From Zygaena filipendulae (Eukaryota > Arthropoda > Insecta > Lepidoptera > Zygaenidae), in contig OU015653.1 of NCBI GenBank assembly GCA_907165275.2, positions 11,934,001-11,998,000 on the forward strand: a DNA stretch of 64,000 bases, written 5' to 3'. The position numbers and the translations under genes were made by a program. This document shows, piece after piece, positions 1 through 10,745 of the stretch (positions are counted from its first letter, which is position 1; each line of letters begins with the position of its first letter). The notes below the pieces were generated by a model. It was given only the letters and a program-made list of their open reading frames with translations. It did no database searches and was not told the DNA's origin.

Positions 1-867
1 TAATAGATAAGAATAGACAATGCGATATAGTCAAGTACTTACTCCAAATAAGTTCTTTGAACCCAACTAAAATAGAACAATGAAGTTAGCATATCTACAA
101 CTAAAATACCTATAAATATCCATAGATGTAGCAAGTCGAGCGTAAGTTACACTCGCTTGTCAGTCCTGATTAAACTTTATTGAGCGACGCTCTACCGGTG
201 ACAACCCTTTGTTCTAATTCCGCATACCACTGCCGCTCACTTTAACAACTTTCCCTACAACCTTATTATCAAAAGACTTAAGTCCAATATGCAATAAACT
301 AACCGCATACGAGCTACGAGCAAGCGTTCGCTTAAAACAATTAGGGCTATGTTCTAATTTTACTATCTCACAAAAGGCTCCATGTAAAAATTGCCCCGCC
401 GGGAAAAACTATAATTTAATTTGGCAGGATGATTCCGTTCCATCCATCGCGGCATCGGATAAAGCTATACCTACCTATACATTTTTTCTTTTTGTTTTGT
501 TCTCTGAATTTTATTTCTCTTATAAATAAATCTTGGTAAGTAAGCAGTTCTTTATTGATACTAGTATTAAATTACTTTACTATTTAATAATAATACTTCG
601 TCCTAATTTTAGCACAGGGCTTATAAAACTAAGTAATAAGATAGGTAAAACGTAGGTACAAGGAGCGCAAAGTGTTTTAGATATCAGAAGCGTCTATTAG
701 ATTTTTACAAGAAGTAAATATAGTCCTATAAGCCGAATCTTATCTAAGTATTAGAAAAATTTAGCTTAATTAAATGCATTTTTGTTGTTGTAAATACTCA
801 TTAAAAGTTCAAAGGCTTAGACTAAACACTAATTTTATGCCAATCATCTTAATCTTATCTTATCTTA
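1..867. other. AT-rich DNA, no gene seen
   Basis: No coding signal, RNA gene or full repeat is recognisable here. A short (TATCT)n run at about 851-868 resembles the simple-repeat tails that end LINE/SINE copies and sits directly against the first Helitron. Confidence 0.5.
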
Positions 868-1697
868 TCTAATATATATAAATCACGCGTCACGTTGTTT
901 GTCCGCGATGGACTCCGAAACTACTGAACAGATTTTGATAAAATTTTGCAACCGTTTATAATATGGTCCAACTTAAAAGATAGGATAGTTTTTATCCCGG
1001 AATTTCCTCGGGAACTGAAGGACATAGAGTACTTTTTCCCGCAACCTCCGCGGGAACTCCGAAATTACCGCGGATGAAATCGCGGGGGACAGCTAGTAAT
1101 AGATATGAATCACGTGTCACGTTGTTTGTCCGCGATGGACTCCGAAACTACTGAACGGATTTTGATAAAATTTGGTAACCACTTATAATATGGTCCAACT
1201 TAAAAGATAGGATAGTTTTTATCCCGGAATTCCCGCGGGAACTCCGGAATTAATGCGGATGAAATCGCGGTGGACAGTTAGTCTTATTTTCTTTCTTCTA
1301 ATATATAAAATTCTCGTGTCACAATGTTCGTTCCCACACTCCTCCGAAACGGCTTGACCGATTCTCATGAAATTTTTATGCATATTCAGTAGGTCAGAGA
1401 ATCGGCTACTATCTATTTTTCATCCCGGAATTCCTGCGGGAATTCCGAAACTCACGCGGGTGACACCGCGGGGCACAGCTCGTCTAATATATATAAATCA
1501 CGTGTCACGTTGTTTGTCCGCGATGGACTCCGAAACTACTGAACGGATTTTGATAAAATTTTCCAACCATTTATAATATGGTCCAACTTAAAAGAATTCC
1601 CTCGGGAACTGAAGGACATAGAGTACTTTTTTCCCGCAACCTTCGCGGGAACTCCAAAATTACCGTGGATAAAATCGCGGCTAGTATTTACAGCTAG
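868..1697 (+). mobile_element. Row of four non-autonomous Helitrons
   Basis: Four related units of about 185-230 bp stand in the same direction: 868-1096, 1097-1281, 1297-1482 and 1483-1697. Each begins near TCTAATATATA or a decayed form, has a centre with CCCGGAATTCC-type palindromes, and ends with a short GCGG...CCGC hairpin, about 9 bases, then CTAG (or TTAG/CTCG). A TC start, a 3' hairpin and a CTRR end are the known Helitron hallmarks, and such elements are abundant in Lepidoptera. Unit 4 starts exactly where unit 3 stops. Units 1, 2 and 4 share long stretches while unit 3 is a different subtype, so the row is not a simple tandem duplication. No Rep/helicase gene is present. Confidence 0.75.
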
Positions 1698-1747
1698 TAT
1701 TATATAAATGTTTACCACGCGGGGATCGTTCCTGTCACACATGCCGG

Positions 1748-1874
1748 GCTAAGATGCGCAACACGATAAAATTTTATCGAGCCATTTTATCGATTTTCGT
1801 CGCCATATTGTATGGCTTTGTCGACGAATCGATAAAATGGCTCGATAAAATTTTATCGTGTTGCGCATCTTAGC
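1748..1874. mobile_element. Palindromic MITE with TA flanks
   Basis: Two 48-bp arms (1748-1795 and 1827-1874) are perfect inverted complements around a loop of about 30 bases. The arms contain a nested palindrome, CGATAAAATTTTATCG. Taking TA at 1750-1751 and 1871-1872 as the target duplication, the element proper starts AGATGCGCAACACG, which fits a Tc1/mariner-type MITE. The family is not one I can name. It could extrude as a cruciform or give a long RNA hairpin. Confidence 0.65.
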
Positions 1875-2924
1875 ACCCCTGTTGCAGCTGTCAGAATCCA
1901 CTAAACCAACGGTGCTGCCAGAACTATGTTATTTTTTAGTAACTCATGAAAATTCTTTCTCTCTTTAATGATTGATAGAATTTTTTTGTTTTGATTTTGT
2001 ATTTCAATTTCACTACATAAATTTAGTGTTTTTTTTTTTACAAAAAGTTAACATAAATACATGTCTAATAACTATCGACATTATAAGTTAGTTAACCACT
2101 TATATCAAGCCCGATAGTTTCCGACACAAACAGTTATTTTCGATAAAGTTTCCAAGTATCTCTAGTTCTAACGATCTCGTTAAAGCTTTTGTTTAGGAAA
2201 CTGAAAAACTAAATTTATAGTTTTTCTCACACAGACCCTATAAGTTAGTTTTGAGAATACAAGTATTTAATTAGTTATTGATCAAAATACGTTTTGCCAA
2301 ATCAATAACGTAGGTACACTTTTTGCAATATAAAATTCTTATTTACGCAAAACACGAAATTTAATCCCACCCGGCGAGAGTTTTTGGGAAAGTTGGAACT
2401 TTCGAACTGAATAAACAAGGCGGCACGCAAGATTTTACGGATTGAAATTATCAAGTAATTTAATAAAACCAACGATAAGTCGGGCGAGCGGCGCGGCGTC
2501 CCTTGCGCCGGGCTAGATAAAAGGAAATAAGTTTAAACGAGAAAAGTTCCAAGATAGCGCTAACAGTGGAGAGTAGGAACGCCACAGGAGTGATGACCCC
2601 ATCATACCTACTTTTAAGTTAAAAAGGTTACGTGCAGAGTGCAGACGTTAACTAGGTACGAGTGGCCGCAAACTAAACTTTCGATAAGGTCAAAATAAAT
2701 CATTATTTTAAAGGAGAATGGGCGCTTCCGTCACAAGTGTTGTAATATTATGTAATTTTAAAGAGCTTAAAAAGTAAAAAAAAAATTATATGACAACAAA
2801 ACTGGATCTCATGCAGGGAAGAAACTATTTAGCATAGAACAACTTCCTCCTATTTTAAAGTCGGTTAAAAAAAAATTACCATTGTTCGTCGAGATACCTA
2901 CGCAATTTAATCATTACGCAGTAA
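1875..2924. other. Unassigned AT-rich DNA
   Basis: No gene or complete mobile element recognised. A fragment AAAGTCGGTTAAAAA at about 2859-2873 matches the end of the repeat annotated at 34860-35170, so part of this interval is probably old repeat. Confidence 0.4.
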
Positions 2925-3250
2925 AAAACAAAGTCGCTTCCCGCTGTCTGTCTGTTTTTATGTATGCTTAGGCCTTAGATCATTAAAACTAAACGCAACG
3001 GATTTTCATGCGGAATGAATAGATCAAGTCTGTCAGAAACCTTTTTACCTACTTACAATAAAATGGAATTGCTGGTCGTTTGTCTCGCTATAACTCGAGA
3101 ATGGATAATTGAAATTCGGTGATAATTGACTAATTTAGATATTGAAATATTTGTGGGAGTTCAGCGAAGATTTAAGAAGTAAATTTGCTACTTAGTAGTT
3201 CCTGCGGGAATTAAGAAACTCACGCGGATGAAACCGCGGGGCACAGCTAG
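2925..3250 (+). mobile_element. Helitron, degenerate
   Basis: The 5' part is of the AAGTCGCTTCCCGCTGTCTG subtype. The 3' part (3197-3250) has the typical CCTGCGGGAA palindrome, hairpin and CTAG terminus. The middle is diverged, and the exact start is uncertain. Confidence 0.55.
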
Positions 3251-3792
3251 TATGGATATTATAAATTTTCGTGGTATTTACTGTGAAGCACTATACAAAG
3301 TTGCTTAAATACGTATAGTTAGAAATGACTTTATGAAGTTTGATATTAAATACGGAGTTTGTTAGTTAATATATGTAGGTAGGTATAAATTATGAGTGTG
3401 GCAAGGGATTCCGCTAGAGGTGTTCCAGACGTGTCTATTAAATAGTTAAGTTACGACGGCTAAACTGGCAACTTCGCTACATAATTGAAAAATTACATAA
3501 TTTTTTAATAAGAAGGCATCTCGGATTTTACGATGATCCTTTAAGACGTAAGTACCGGCTATCGTTGGATAATAATTTTACCAGTAGGTATACCTACATT
3601 AAAAATGAAAAAAATAAGAATTCAGGAGCCTGTTGAAGATATTAAAATTTTTATTAGATTTAAGTAGGTAGGTATGTCATTAAAATATTTCTCTTAGCAA
3701 CAAGCCCCTTCGCCAAGTACCTATCTATTGGTAATATCTTTTTTTATTACTTTTCTTCTTATTTTTATTGTTTTGTTTAAGTACATAGGCAA
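3251..3792. other. Unassigned AT-rich DNA
   Basis: Nothing recognisable beyond scattered TAGGTA/TACCTA motifs. Confidence 0.4.
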
Positions 3793-4014
3793 TCTATATA
3801 TATAAAATCCTTTATCCTGAATGACTGATGGATCAACGCACAGCCCAAACTGCTGATCGTAGAGACCTGAACTTTGTATGACGTAGGCATCCGATAAGAA
3901 AGGATTTTTGAAAATTCGACCCCTATGGGAATGAAAAGGGGTTGCAAAGTTTGTATGGAACAATTCCGCGGGAACTTCGAAATTATCGCGGGTGAAACCG
4001 CGCGGGACAGCTAG
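3793..4014 (+). mobile_element. Helitron, CTGAATGACTGATGGATCAACGC subtype
   Basis: Starts TC at 3793 and ends CTAG at 4014 after a CGCGGGTGAAACCGCG hairpin, so both ends are present. The inner part (ATGACTGATGGATCAACGCA and CCTATGGGAATGAAAAGG) recurs on the opposite strand at 13139-13378, 35673-36150 and 54297-54461, which defines a subtype. The 112-codon minus-strand frame across it is an artefact of the repeat. Confidence 0.7.
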
Positions 4015-4941
4015 TATATCTATAAAATAGACTGAAAAAAAATCATGCAAGTTCCTCATTGAAATTAAAATTGTTTTATTGTGTTATAGGTTATACAGAG
4101 TTTTAAAATATCTTAATAATAATTATCGGGTGCATTCAAGCAAAGCGGCGAGCAACAGCTTACAAGATATTATAATTTTATTTTTGAAATGTGCTTTGAA
4201 TTAAGCCCTTTGATTTGATAATCAACACGTCAACAACATTTTTTTTAAGTTGATGACCTTTTATGTCCTCTGGAAGTATCTACCTAGTACCTATTCAATT
4301 TAATGTGACGTCACTAACTAGCGGACGATCGAAACGCTTCCAACTATACATCATTTTGTCAAAATATGATATACTTAAGTAGGTAGTATAGATATAATGT
4401 GGGGACAGATGAACTCATAAACTATCATAAATAACCCTCCTTTTTTGCTTCGCCGTAGTCTGGTATAAAAAATAATAAAATGCGAGTAAGTATTTAATTT
4501 CAAAAAGTCACTGATGAAGTGATACAATAGGTACAAATAGGTAGTCGACGTAAACAGTGGTTATGAGGTTCTGTAAAATAATAAAGTAGATGTGTGGAAA
4601 GTTGGTGGGTTTGGCGCCGGAGCGGCACCTCGCAGATGATGTTTGCGACTCCTCTCGCCCCATTTAATTAAATACACACTCCCTCTACTGTTACACTACA
4701 TATACCTACCAACTTGTATACGAACATAACTTCTTCGTAAGTTTGTTGCGAGTTTTTGTTTTCAAAGCGTTGCAACTCGAAACAGTCCTAGGTACTTATG
4801 TGAGCAGAGGGCGTGATGTTCTCTAAGATTGCCTCCATAGTACCTACCAACGGCTCAGTTTGCTAGCTAGACACGTTTTTAAACGACTAAGTTTTTGCCC
4901 GCATCATTTCATATTATACCATACACTGTGTAAATTCTTTA
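4015..4941. other. Unassigned AT-rich DNA
   Basis: No gene recognised. A GC-richer patch at 4603-4665 has no open frame or motif I can name. Confidence 0.4.
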
Positions 4942-4945
4942 CTAT

Positions 4946-5573
4946 TGTTAAATTATTAGCATTAGTAAGGATACCTAGTAAATAAAACAAAGCCTGATTT
5001 TAACAAAACTATATTCCTTTGTGTCTGTATTACCAATTATAATAAAAACTCTTTGATATAATTTGTATCAAATTATATAAAAATCAAAGCCAGTATAGAT
5101 AAGCAATAGGAATCTCAAAACATGTTACGCATAAAGTAATCAAATCTCTGAAGCTAAAGTTAAGCTTGAACAGTATATCCTATGAGAACAATACAGTAAT
5201 CACAATTATTATTACAAGCATTAAATAGAGCCAAAACTGTCTACCAATACTTAACTTTCGATGTTATGATGTCTTCCATCTAGGAAATCACCAGCACCAC
5301 TGACTCGATCCTTTGTTGCTGCCATTATGTAAACATGTTCTCCCGCGCGTTTTTCCCGCTATCTCAAATAACATTTTATTTACTCTACAGTCTATGAATT
5401 CACAATGTTGCCAGTTATTAAATATGAATTGGCCATGGAAATGCAATTTAAATCACTTTAATAAACATTGGTATAATTATTTAAATTAAGAATCACAATA
5501 CATAGCATAAGAATCATAATAATATTAATCAATTTTAATATATTAGTACAGAATACCTAAATCACTATTCACA
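4946..5573 (-). repeat. 3' LTR (left copy)
   Basis: 628 bp, matching the right copy base for base as read by eye. On the minus strand it starts TGTGAATAGTG and ends TTTAACA. An AATAAA on the minus strand at about 5375-5380 is a possible polyadenylation signal. The outer edge abuts CTAT. Confidence 0.9.
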
Positions 5574-5574
5574 C

Positions 5575-5586
5575 TCGCCCATCCTG
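5575..5586 (-). other. Candidate polypurine tract
   Basis: The minus strand reads AGGATGGGCGAG next to the inner edge of the left LTR, where a plus-strand primer is expected. This supports minus-strand orientation of the LTR element. Confidence 0.5.
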
Positions 5587-5819
5587 ACATCTTTGCGACC
5601 CTGCAAAGTAAAAAGGTTTTGTAAAAATAATTTCACTTTATCTAAATGTAACACAAATTCAAACCATGATTCTTTTTTTATCCAATCCATGTTACTAAGT
5701 TCCACCAACTTCCACTTAACTTCTATCCATTATCCATAATAAGATTTTATTTTATTCCTTAATAACCAATAATAGTAATAATAATGTTTAGCATTGAACC
5801 ATTTATCAAATATTTTATC

Positions 5820-6756
5820 TGCGGACTCGCTTAGACGATTACGTAATTTTCTTCCAAGTTCCAACTGCTACTAAAGTTGCGTTAGCACAATCACTCCTTT
5901 TACCAATGATCGACTATGCCGATACCTGCTTTACTGACATTAGCGAGGAGCAGCTAAATAAACTTGAGCACCTCCAGAATCTATGTATCCGGTTCATATT
6001 TGGTCTACGCAAATATGACCATGTCTCCGAATTTCGTACCAAGCTCAAGTGGCTTCCGATTTGCCTTCGCCGGAATGCACATGTCCTCTTCCTTCTATAT
6101 AGCATACTGTTCAATCCACCTTCCCCCAACTACCTAAAAGACCTCTTCGTATTTCAATCTTCTTCCCATAACCTGCCTGTTCGATCATCCCAGAACTTAC
6201 TTCTTATGATTCCTGCCCCTAGAACCAACTTTTATGATTATTCCTTCTCTGTACAAGCAGTCCGCTTGTGGAATCCGCTACCTGTAGAGGTGCGAATAGG
6301 CCAAATCACTACCCACCTTTAAGAGCCTGGTGAAGACTTTCTACCTCACTCATGGATCGTGACTCGCTGTAGTGTAACCTTATTATTTATAGTATGCATC
6401 TGTGTTTAAACGCATTTATAAAATTAGTATTTATACCCATAAATATTGTACGTATATATTTTCTATGTGTATATTTTATATCTATGCGTGTATCTATGTA
6501 TATCCATTTTTTGTGTATGTCTTTTCTATGTGTCTCTTCTATATTATTTTATGATTCGTTTCACCTATACATATAATATACCAAATCAACATATAAATTT
6601 ACTGTTTTTGTCCTGTCCACCCAAAGGTTGTCTGGAAAAGATCGCTAATAAAGCGATAAGATAGCCTTTTGTATGCCTTTATTTATAAATTTTTATTTTG
6701 TTACCACACTAAAATTATTCTTGTATACAATAAAGAGTATTCTGTCCTATTTTAAA
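5820..6756 (+). mobile_element. Jockey/CR1-group LINE, 3' fragment
   Basis: The C-terminal reverse-transcriptase tail is followed by a 3' UTR with the layout seen in related lepidopteran LINE tails: GGTTGTCTGGAAAAGATCGC, an AGCGATAAGATAGCC stretch and an AATAAAG near the end (6730). The same tail design occurs at 23950-24082. The 5' end is cut off. It lies inside the LTR element. Confidence 0.65.
5906..6322 (+). pseudogene. Reverse transcriptase C-terminal remnant (non-LTR)
   Basis: This 138-codon frame reads like the end of a jockey/CR1-type ORF2. It has an IDYAD start, then LQNLCIRFIFGLRKYDHV (about residues 26-43), a WLPI block, and near the end SFSVQAVRLWNPLPVEVR, the usual last block before the stop. 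It continues upstream in another frame (SLRRLRNFLPSS at about 5827-5861, then ATKVALAQSLLLP), so a frameshift lies near 5865. The catalytic palm (F/YxDD) and the endonuclease are absent, so it cannot act. Confidence 0.7.
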
Positions 6757-6766
6757 TTCAACGAAA

Positions 6767-7012
6767 ATGGGAAATCTCTCAAAATACTATGCTGCAGAAA
6801 GTAATGAACAAGCTGATGAAAAGTTTAACCATTTGCTCATGGATGATATTAAATTGTACGCCACCACGAAAGATCTATGTTATTTGGCTGATCTTACGGA
6901 AACTTTTTCAAAGGAAAAACGTCGGGTCATATTACCTTTCAGATGCAGACTGGCCAACAGATACCTTCGCTTAATGAAAAAGAGACAAGTACTTAGGCTT
7001 CAATCAATCTAA
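6767..7012 (+). pseudogene. R4-type reverse transcriptase, active-site fragment
   Basis: The 81 codons include LLMDDIKLYATTKDLCYLAD. MDDIKLYA resembles the xxDD palm motif of R2/R4/CRE-group LINEs, followed by the usual leucine-rich segment and an ETFSKE stretch. After about residue 50 the sequence jumps to unrelated residues, which indicates an internal deletion. Not functional. Confidence 0.5.
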
Positions 7013-7060
7013 ACAATAACAGATCGACAACTAAAAATACAAGAGTGGACTCAAAAGGGT

Positions 7061-7408
7061 ATGCATAGACAACACCGGCAAAATTTGTGCAAGTCTAACG
7101 TCGATAATGAAGCATCCAATGCCTGGCTTACTTGGGGTGAACTGTTTCCCGAAACAGAAGGATTTATGCTTGCCATTCAAGACCAAGTCATCGAAACACG
7201 AAACTACCAAAAGCATATACTAAAAGTCCATAATATATCAAATGACAGCTGCAGAAAATGTAACGGTGCCCCAGAAACGATACAGCATCTCATAAATGTC
7301 TGCAAGTCAATAGTACAAAAAGATTATAAACACCGCTACGACCAGGTTGCTAAGATTATTCATGCAAGCAAATCTGAACTGAGGACGAATGAACCAATTT
7401 CTTATTAA
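7061..7408 (+). pseudogene. R4/R2-type LINE C-terminal region with CCHC motif
   Basis: The 115 codons carry AWLTWGELFPETEGFMLAIQ (residues 21-40) and a zinc-binding C64-x2-C67-x8-H76-x4-C81 followed by a YKHRYDQVAKIIH block. In R2/R4-group LINEs this CCHC precedes a restriction-like endonuclease. Here the frame ends at 7408 and most of the endonuclease is missing before the last ORF piece at 7513. Confidence 0.65.
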
Positions 7409-7512
7409 AAATACATACCTGACAGTGTTCTAGGGAATTCAACCCACAGGCTGTAGAGCACAATATCTGAAAGCTTACAAAATATACTGACCTCAAAACG
7501 AAATAGCAAAAA

Positions 7513-7719
7513 ATGTGGAAATTACAGAATATTACCTTCATCCCTGTTGTACTACCACCATCTGAAATCCCTTGTCAACTGCACCAACCCTTCGCTACCC
7601 TCCAATTACCTAGGTACACTTACATTATTATGCAGAAGGCGGTAATACTAAATACATGTCGAATCGTCCGCAAACTCCTCCAAACTGATGACCACACAAC
7701 TCTTAATACTTCCACTTAA
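7513..7719 (+). pseudogene. R4-type LINE, last ORF segment
   Basis: The frame reads ITFIPVVLPPSEI and then MQKAVILNTCRIVRKLLQ before a stop. The second block recurs at 12013-12069 as MQKAAILNTCRIVRRFLQ, so this ending belongs to a repeated LINE family. It follows the CCHC fragment after a gap of about 100 bp that has lost the endonuclease core. Confidence 0.55.
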
Positions 7720-7799
7720 ACTAACCTCCACTTGGCTTTGGCCCGTGGTTGCCAATTAATACCGGTCTAGCTGAGAAGAATTCAAAAATCCAAATTCCC

Positions 7800-7985
7800 A
7801 TAATAATAATAATCCACTTCACAACACACAGATAAGTGTCTTGACCCCACACTAAGCTATAAGCTTGTGTCATGGCAACCAAGCAAACTTGGTATACCTA
7901 TAGGTACTTACTACATATTATTACATATGTCCATATTACACTATAGATATAGTATATTATATATTCACGCCCAGACTGGAAAATA
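7800..7985 (-). mobile_element. SINE, 5'-truncated copy
   Basis: The (AAT)n tail and the ATCCACTTCACAACACACAG block match the SINE at 51359-51628, including the CACGCCCAGACTGGAAAAT stretch. The copy stops there and lacks the tRNA-like head with its internal promoter. Confidence 0.7.
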
Positions 7986-8134
7986 TAATAATATAACAAA
8001 ATAAAATATAAAAATACAATATAATCTATACATACATAATTATAAATAAAATTTATGTGTCTGTTTGTAACTCAAAATTAACAGCTTTTTAATAAATGCA
8101 TAATATGAAAATAAGTATAATTATAATATGGCAC

Positions 8135-8422
8135 CTACTTATATGTCTGTCTGTTCCGGGTAATCTCTAAAACGGCTGGATCGATTTTAACTGGACTTTC
8201 ACTGGCAAATCGTCAAAGTCAAATCATTTATTCAAATTTGGTCCATAATATGACTCTGACGTCAACATAATTACAGTTATTATGACAACACCCATAAAAC
8301 ACCCACCCTTCACAGCTTCCTAGCTGATGTTATAAGGAGTAACTTGGCTACATTTATTTCCAAAAATTAGTTCCTGCGGGAACTCCGAAATCCACGCGAG
8401 AAAAATCGCGGGGCACAGCTAG
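8135..8422 (+). mobile_element. Helitron interrupted by a LINE tail
   Basis: Helitron sequence (ATGTCTGTCTGTTCCGGG, AAACGGCTGGATCGATTTTA) resumes after 8322 and ends in CTAG at 8422. About 110 bp in the middle (near 8210-8322) starts CAAAGTCAAATCATTTATTC, the reverse complement of a LINE 3' end, so a LINE tail inserted into the Helitron in minus orientation. Confidence 0.6.
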
Positions 8423-8483
8423 TGATCAATAAATAAATATATATATAAATAAATAAATTTATTTCACACTCTTTATCTCCATT

Positions 8484-8606
8484 ATTTTCAACCATAATTT
8501 ATAACCATTCATTATTATTCCATTATTTATAACCATTTTATTTTCAACCATAATTTATAACCATTCATTTTTATTCCATTATTTATAACCATTTTATTTT
8601 CAACCA
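8484..8606. repeat. AT-rich minisatellite, about 65-bp unit
   Basis: Roughly two copies of a unit containing TTTTCAACCATAATTTATAA and ATTCCATTATTTATAACCAT stand in tandem. Scattered ATAACCATT/ATTCCATT words continue to about 8760, suggesting an older, longer array. Confidence 0.6.
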
Positions 8607-8760
8607 TTTTTTTTTTAATCCAATTTATCCAATTATTCAAGTAATTCCATTTTTACCAATATTTTATTCATTTAGTCCAATTTATTCATTAATACCAGAG
8701 ATCCATTTAATTATTCCATTTATTACTTTTATACCATTCATCACTTAGATTATCAACCAC

Positions 8761-9324
8761 TTTTAACCATTACTTTAGTATAGGTACATCAGGTACATGA
8801 CCATATATTCCAGTATTTAATTTTTGTACCTAATCCATTAGTAATTAAATCCAATAATCAAAATCGCTTTAACTAGTTAACCAGCTAGTTATTCCTTACA
8901 CAATTGGTAGAGTAAATTCTTTTTCCCTCAAGTACCTAGATTAAATTGACATTGAAAGAACTTTATTTGACACAACACATAGGTACATTAATTTTTAAAA
9001 AAAGTATGAATAAGGGACTGCTTCCCAACCGCCAAACTATCAGAAACGTACCGGGAGATCGCAAGCGCACCAAACCCAAAATTAACTATAAATTCTTCTA
9101 TGCTATCCACCTGACTCGTCTGTCGAGATTGTATCGGTCTCAGAGTCTATTTAGAACAATTGTATGTAATCTGACTATGCTTTGACACCTTATGGACAAG
9201 TTCTAGTTGAAGAAAAGAAAGAAGTCTATCCATTACAAACAACCAAGGAAACAAACAAAAATGGATCTTATGTCCTTATTGGCGCCTATCAGATAATATA
9301 CGGAGGTAAAGTTATATAAGTTTG
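8761..9324. other. Interior of LTR element, unassigned
   Basis: A 79-codon plus-strand frame at 8946-9185 (ends LSRLYRSQSLFRTIVCNLTML) has no family I recognise and may be chance or decayed pol. Nothing else can be supported. Confidence 0.3.
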
Positions 9325-9603
9325 CAAACTTTGTAAGTTTGGATGTAGTGGGTAGTCTCTGGTACTACTGAACAGATTCTTAAAATTCCTTTATAAAAGA
9401 TACTGACACAGCACAGGAGTGACACGTACTTTCCATTTCCAAACAAAGAATTCCTGCCGAAATATCAAAATTCACGCTGGGAAATCAGCGGGGAAACAGA
9501 TATTTTAATAGGTTAGGTATGGATAAAAGTGAAATAGGCAATAAGGTAGGTACATTTTATCCGGATGTAAAGGAATTTCGCGGGTTGAATCGCGGGGGAT
9601 AGT
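9325..9603 (+). mobile_element. Two degenerate Helitron pieces
   Basis: 9325-9500 keeps the order 5' body, CAAAGAATTCCTGCCGAAAT, then a decayed hairpin (ACGCTGGGAAATCAGCGGGG). 9540-9603 keeps only a 3' end with CGCGGGTTGAATCGCGGGGG. Neither has an intact CTAG. Confidence 0.45.
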
Positions 9604-9954
9604 AGGCACCTAGCAGTAAAATATTACTTATCGTTGAAGGTAAATTATGATAATACTCTAAAACTGATTTTGTTCTCTATACGTATTTATTTAAGTATTA
9701 TTAATGAATGTTGGCATATAATCAAAAAAGAAAACTGTGACTATTGTTTTAAACAAAATTCGAATTTGAAAACTAACTTAGAGACCACACTTGAATCGCA
9801 ACCTTTTAATGTGTTATACAAATGCATATTACGTTTAATTAAATTGTTTAAATTACAGGAGGATTACAGAATAATTTCACAGAAAGTACCTTTACCTATC
9901 TATTTTCTTCAAAAGCTCAATGGTTAAATAGAGTTACTACTGCATTAATTAACA
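9604..9954. other. Interior of LTR element, unassigned
   Basis: A 97-codon plus-strand frame (9634-9927) is AT-driven and matches no family I know. Confidence 0.3.
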
Positions 9955-10728
9955 TCAAGTTAAATATTGTGTAATTCCACTACAAATTATTAAGAAAGAC
10001 TTACCGCTACCACAATAACCACGAGTATACTCCGATACTAAGCGCACTAAAGAAGAAATGCTGTAATTGAATATCCGCGCATAATCACACATTTTTAGAC
10101 TTATAAGCATTGATATATTCCTATAAGTAAAAAATCTCCAGGACTTCAAACCCATTTACTACGAATTCTATCGACACCTGACCTTCATACTTTTATTGGA
10201 CTACCTCCAAAACCTTTTACAAAAATATCTGATGGAAGCAATAAGACAAGTTTTAGCGAGCAATCTCGAGTATCTAAATTAACCCGTGTAATCGATATTG
10301 TCAGGGAATGCCTCTAAAATCTTTTGTTTCTATTTATGCCATGTAAATTCATAAGAACGCAAAGTCTTGTGCCACAACTTAGCCAATCCAGTCAAACGTG
10401 ACTGCACATAATAACTTTTCCATCATCGTTCCAACCATGTATTGCCCTTAGATGTTCGATCTTATCAAGATTTTATTAAGCCATTGTAATACCGGCAATT
10501 CCGATTTCTCAAAATCGAATTCGGGAAAAATACGGGTTTAACCAAGACGTTACTATAATATGGAGCGATCCTACCAGTATCATCCAGTTGTGAAGATTCT
10601 TTATTTCTCACGGCCCGTGGAGAAGGCGTATCTCTAGGCCGCCATGGCGCCCAGGATCTGGAAGTGATCCATGACCGTCGTTTCGTTTAACAGGACTCCG
10701 AGAATGCTTTGGCTGCTTGAATCCTTAA
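9955..10728 (-). pseudogene. Gypsy-type gag remnant
   Basis: On the minus strand 10473-10530 reads PEFDFEKSELPVLQWLNKI and 10279-10440 reads SRLTGLAKLWHKTLRSYEFT and, after an in-frame stop, KILEAFPDNIDYTG. The order PEFD, W-LNKI, GLA-x-W, SYEFTW, AFPD matches the capsid region of Ty3/Gypsy gag proteins. Stops interrupt it at least twice and the frame shifts between blocks, so it is dead. An ATG-led start may lie near 10672. The 66-codon frame at 9955-10155 could be the next decayed part; no zinc knuckle is seen. Confidence 0.6.
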
Positions 10729-10745
10729 TAATCCCACTTCTGAAA
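10729..10745 (-). other. Candidate tRNA primer-binding site
   Basis: On the minus strand the 17 bases after the 5' LTR read TTTCAGAAGTGGGATTA. This is the position where a primer tRNA should pair. I cannot assign the tRNA. Confidence 0.4.

Larger units (their letters stand above)
6757..7798 (+). mobile_element. R4/R2-type LINE remnant with internal deletions
   Basis: Pieces of one ORF appear in the right order but out of frame and with gaps: a reverse-transcriptase MDDIKLYA active-site piece (6841-6864), a CCHC-bearing C-terminal piece (7061-7408) and the last codons (7513-7719). The 3' UTR contains GGTTGCCAATTAATACCGG. The gapless neighbourhood of the LINE before it suggests one element inserted next to the other. 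Confidence 0.6.

Noticed and set aside
868..1697. CRISPR-like direct repeats
   Set aside because: The units are whole transposons of about 200 bp with terminal signals, and the organism is eukaryotic.
3721..4059. 112-codon minus-strand frame
   Set aside because: It runs across a Helitron; similar pseudo-frames (AVPRGFTRxNFG) appear in other Helitron copies from the same hairpin.
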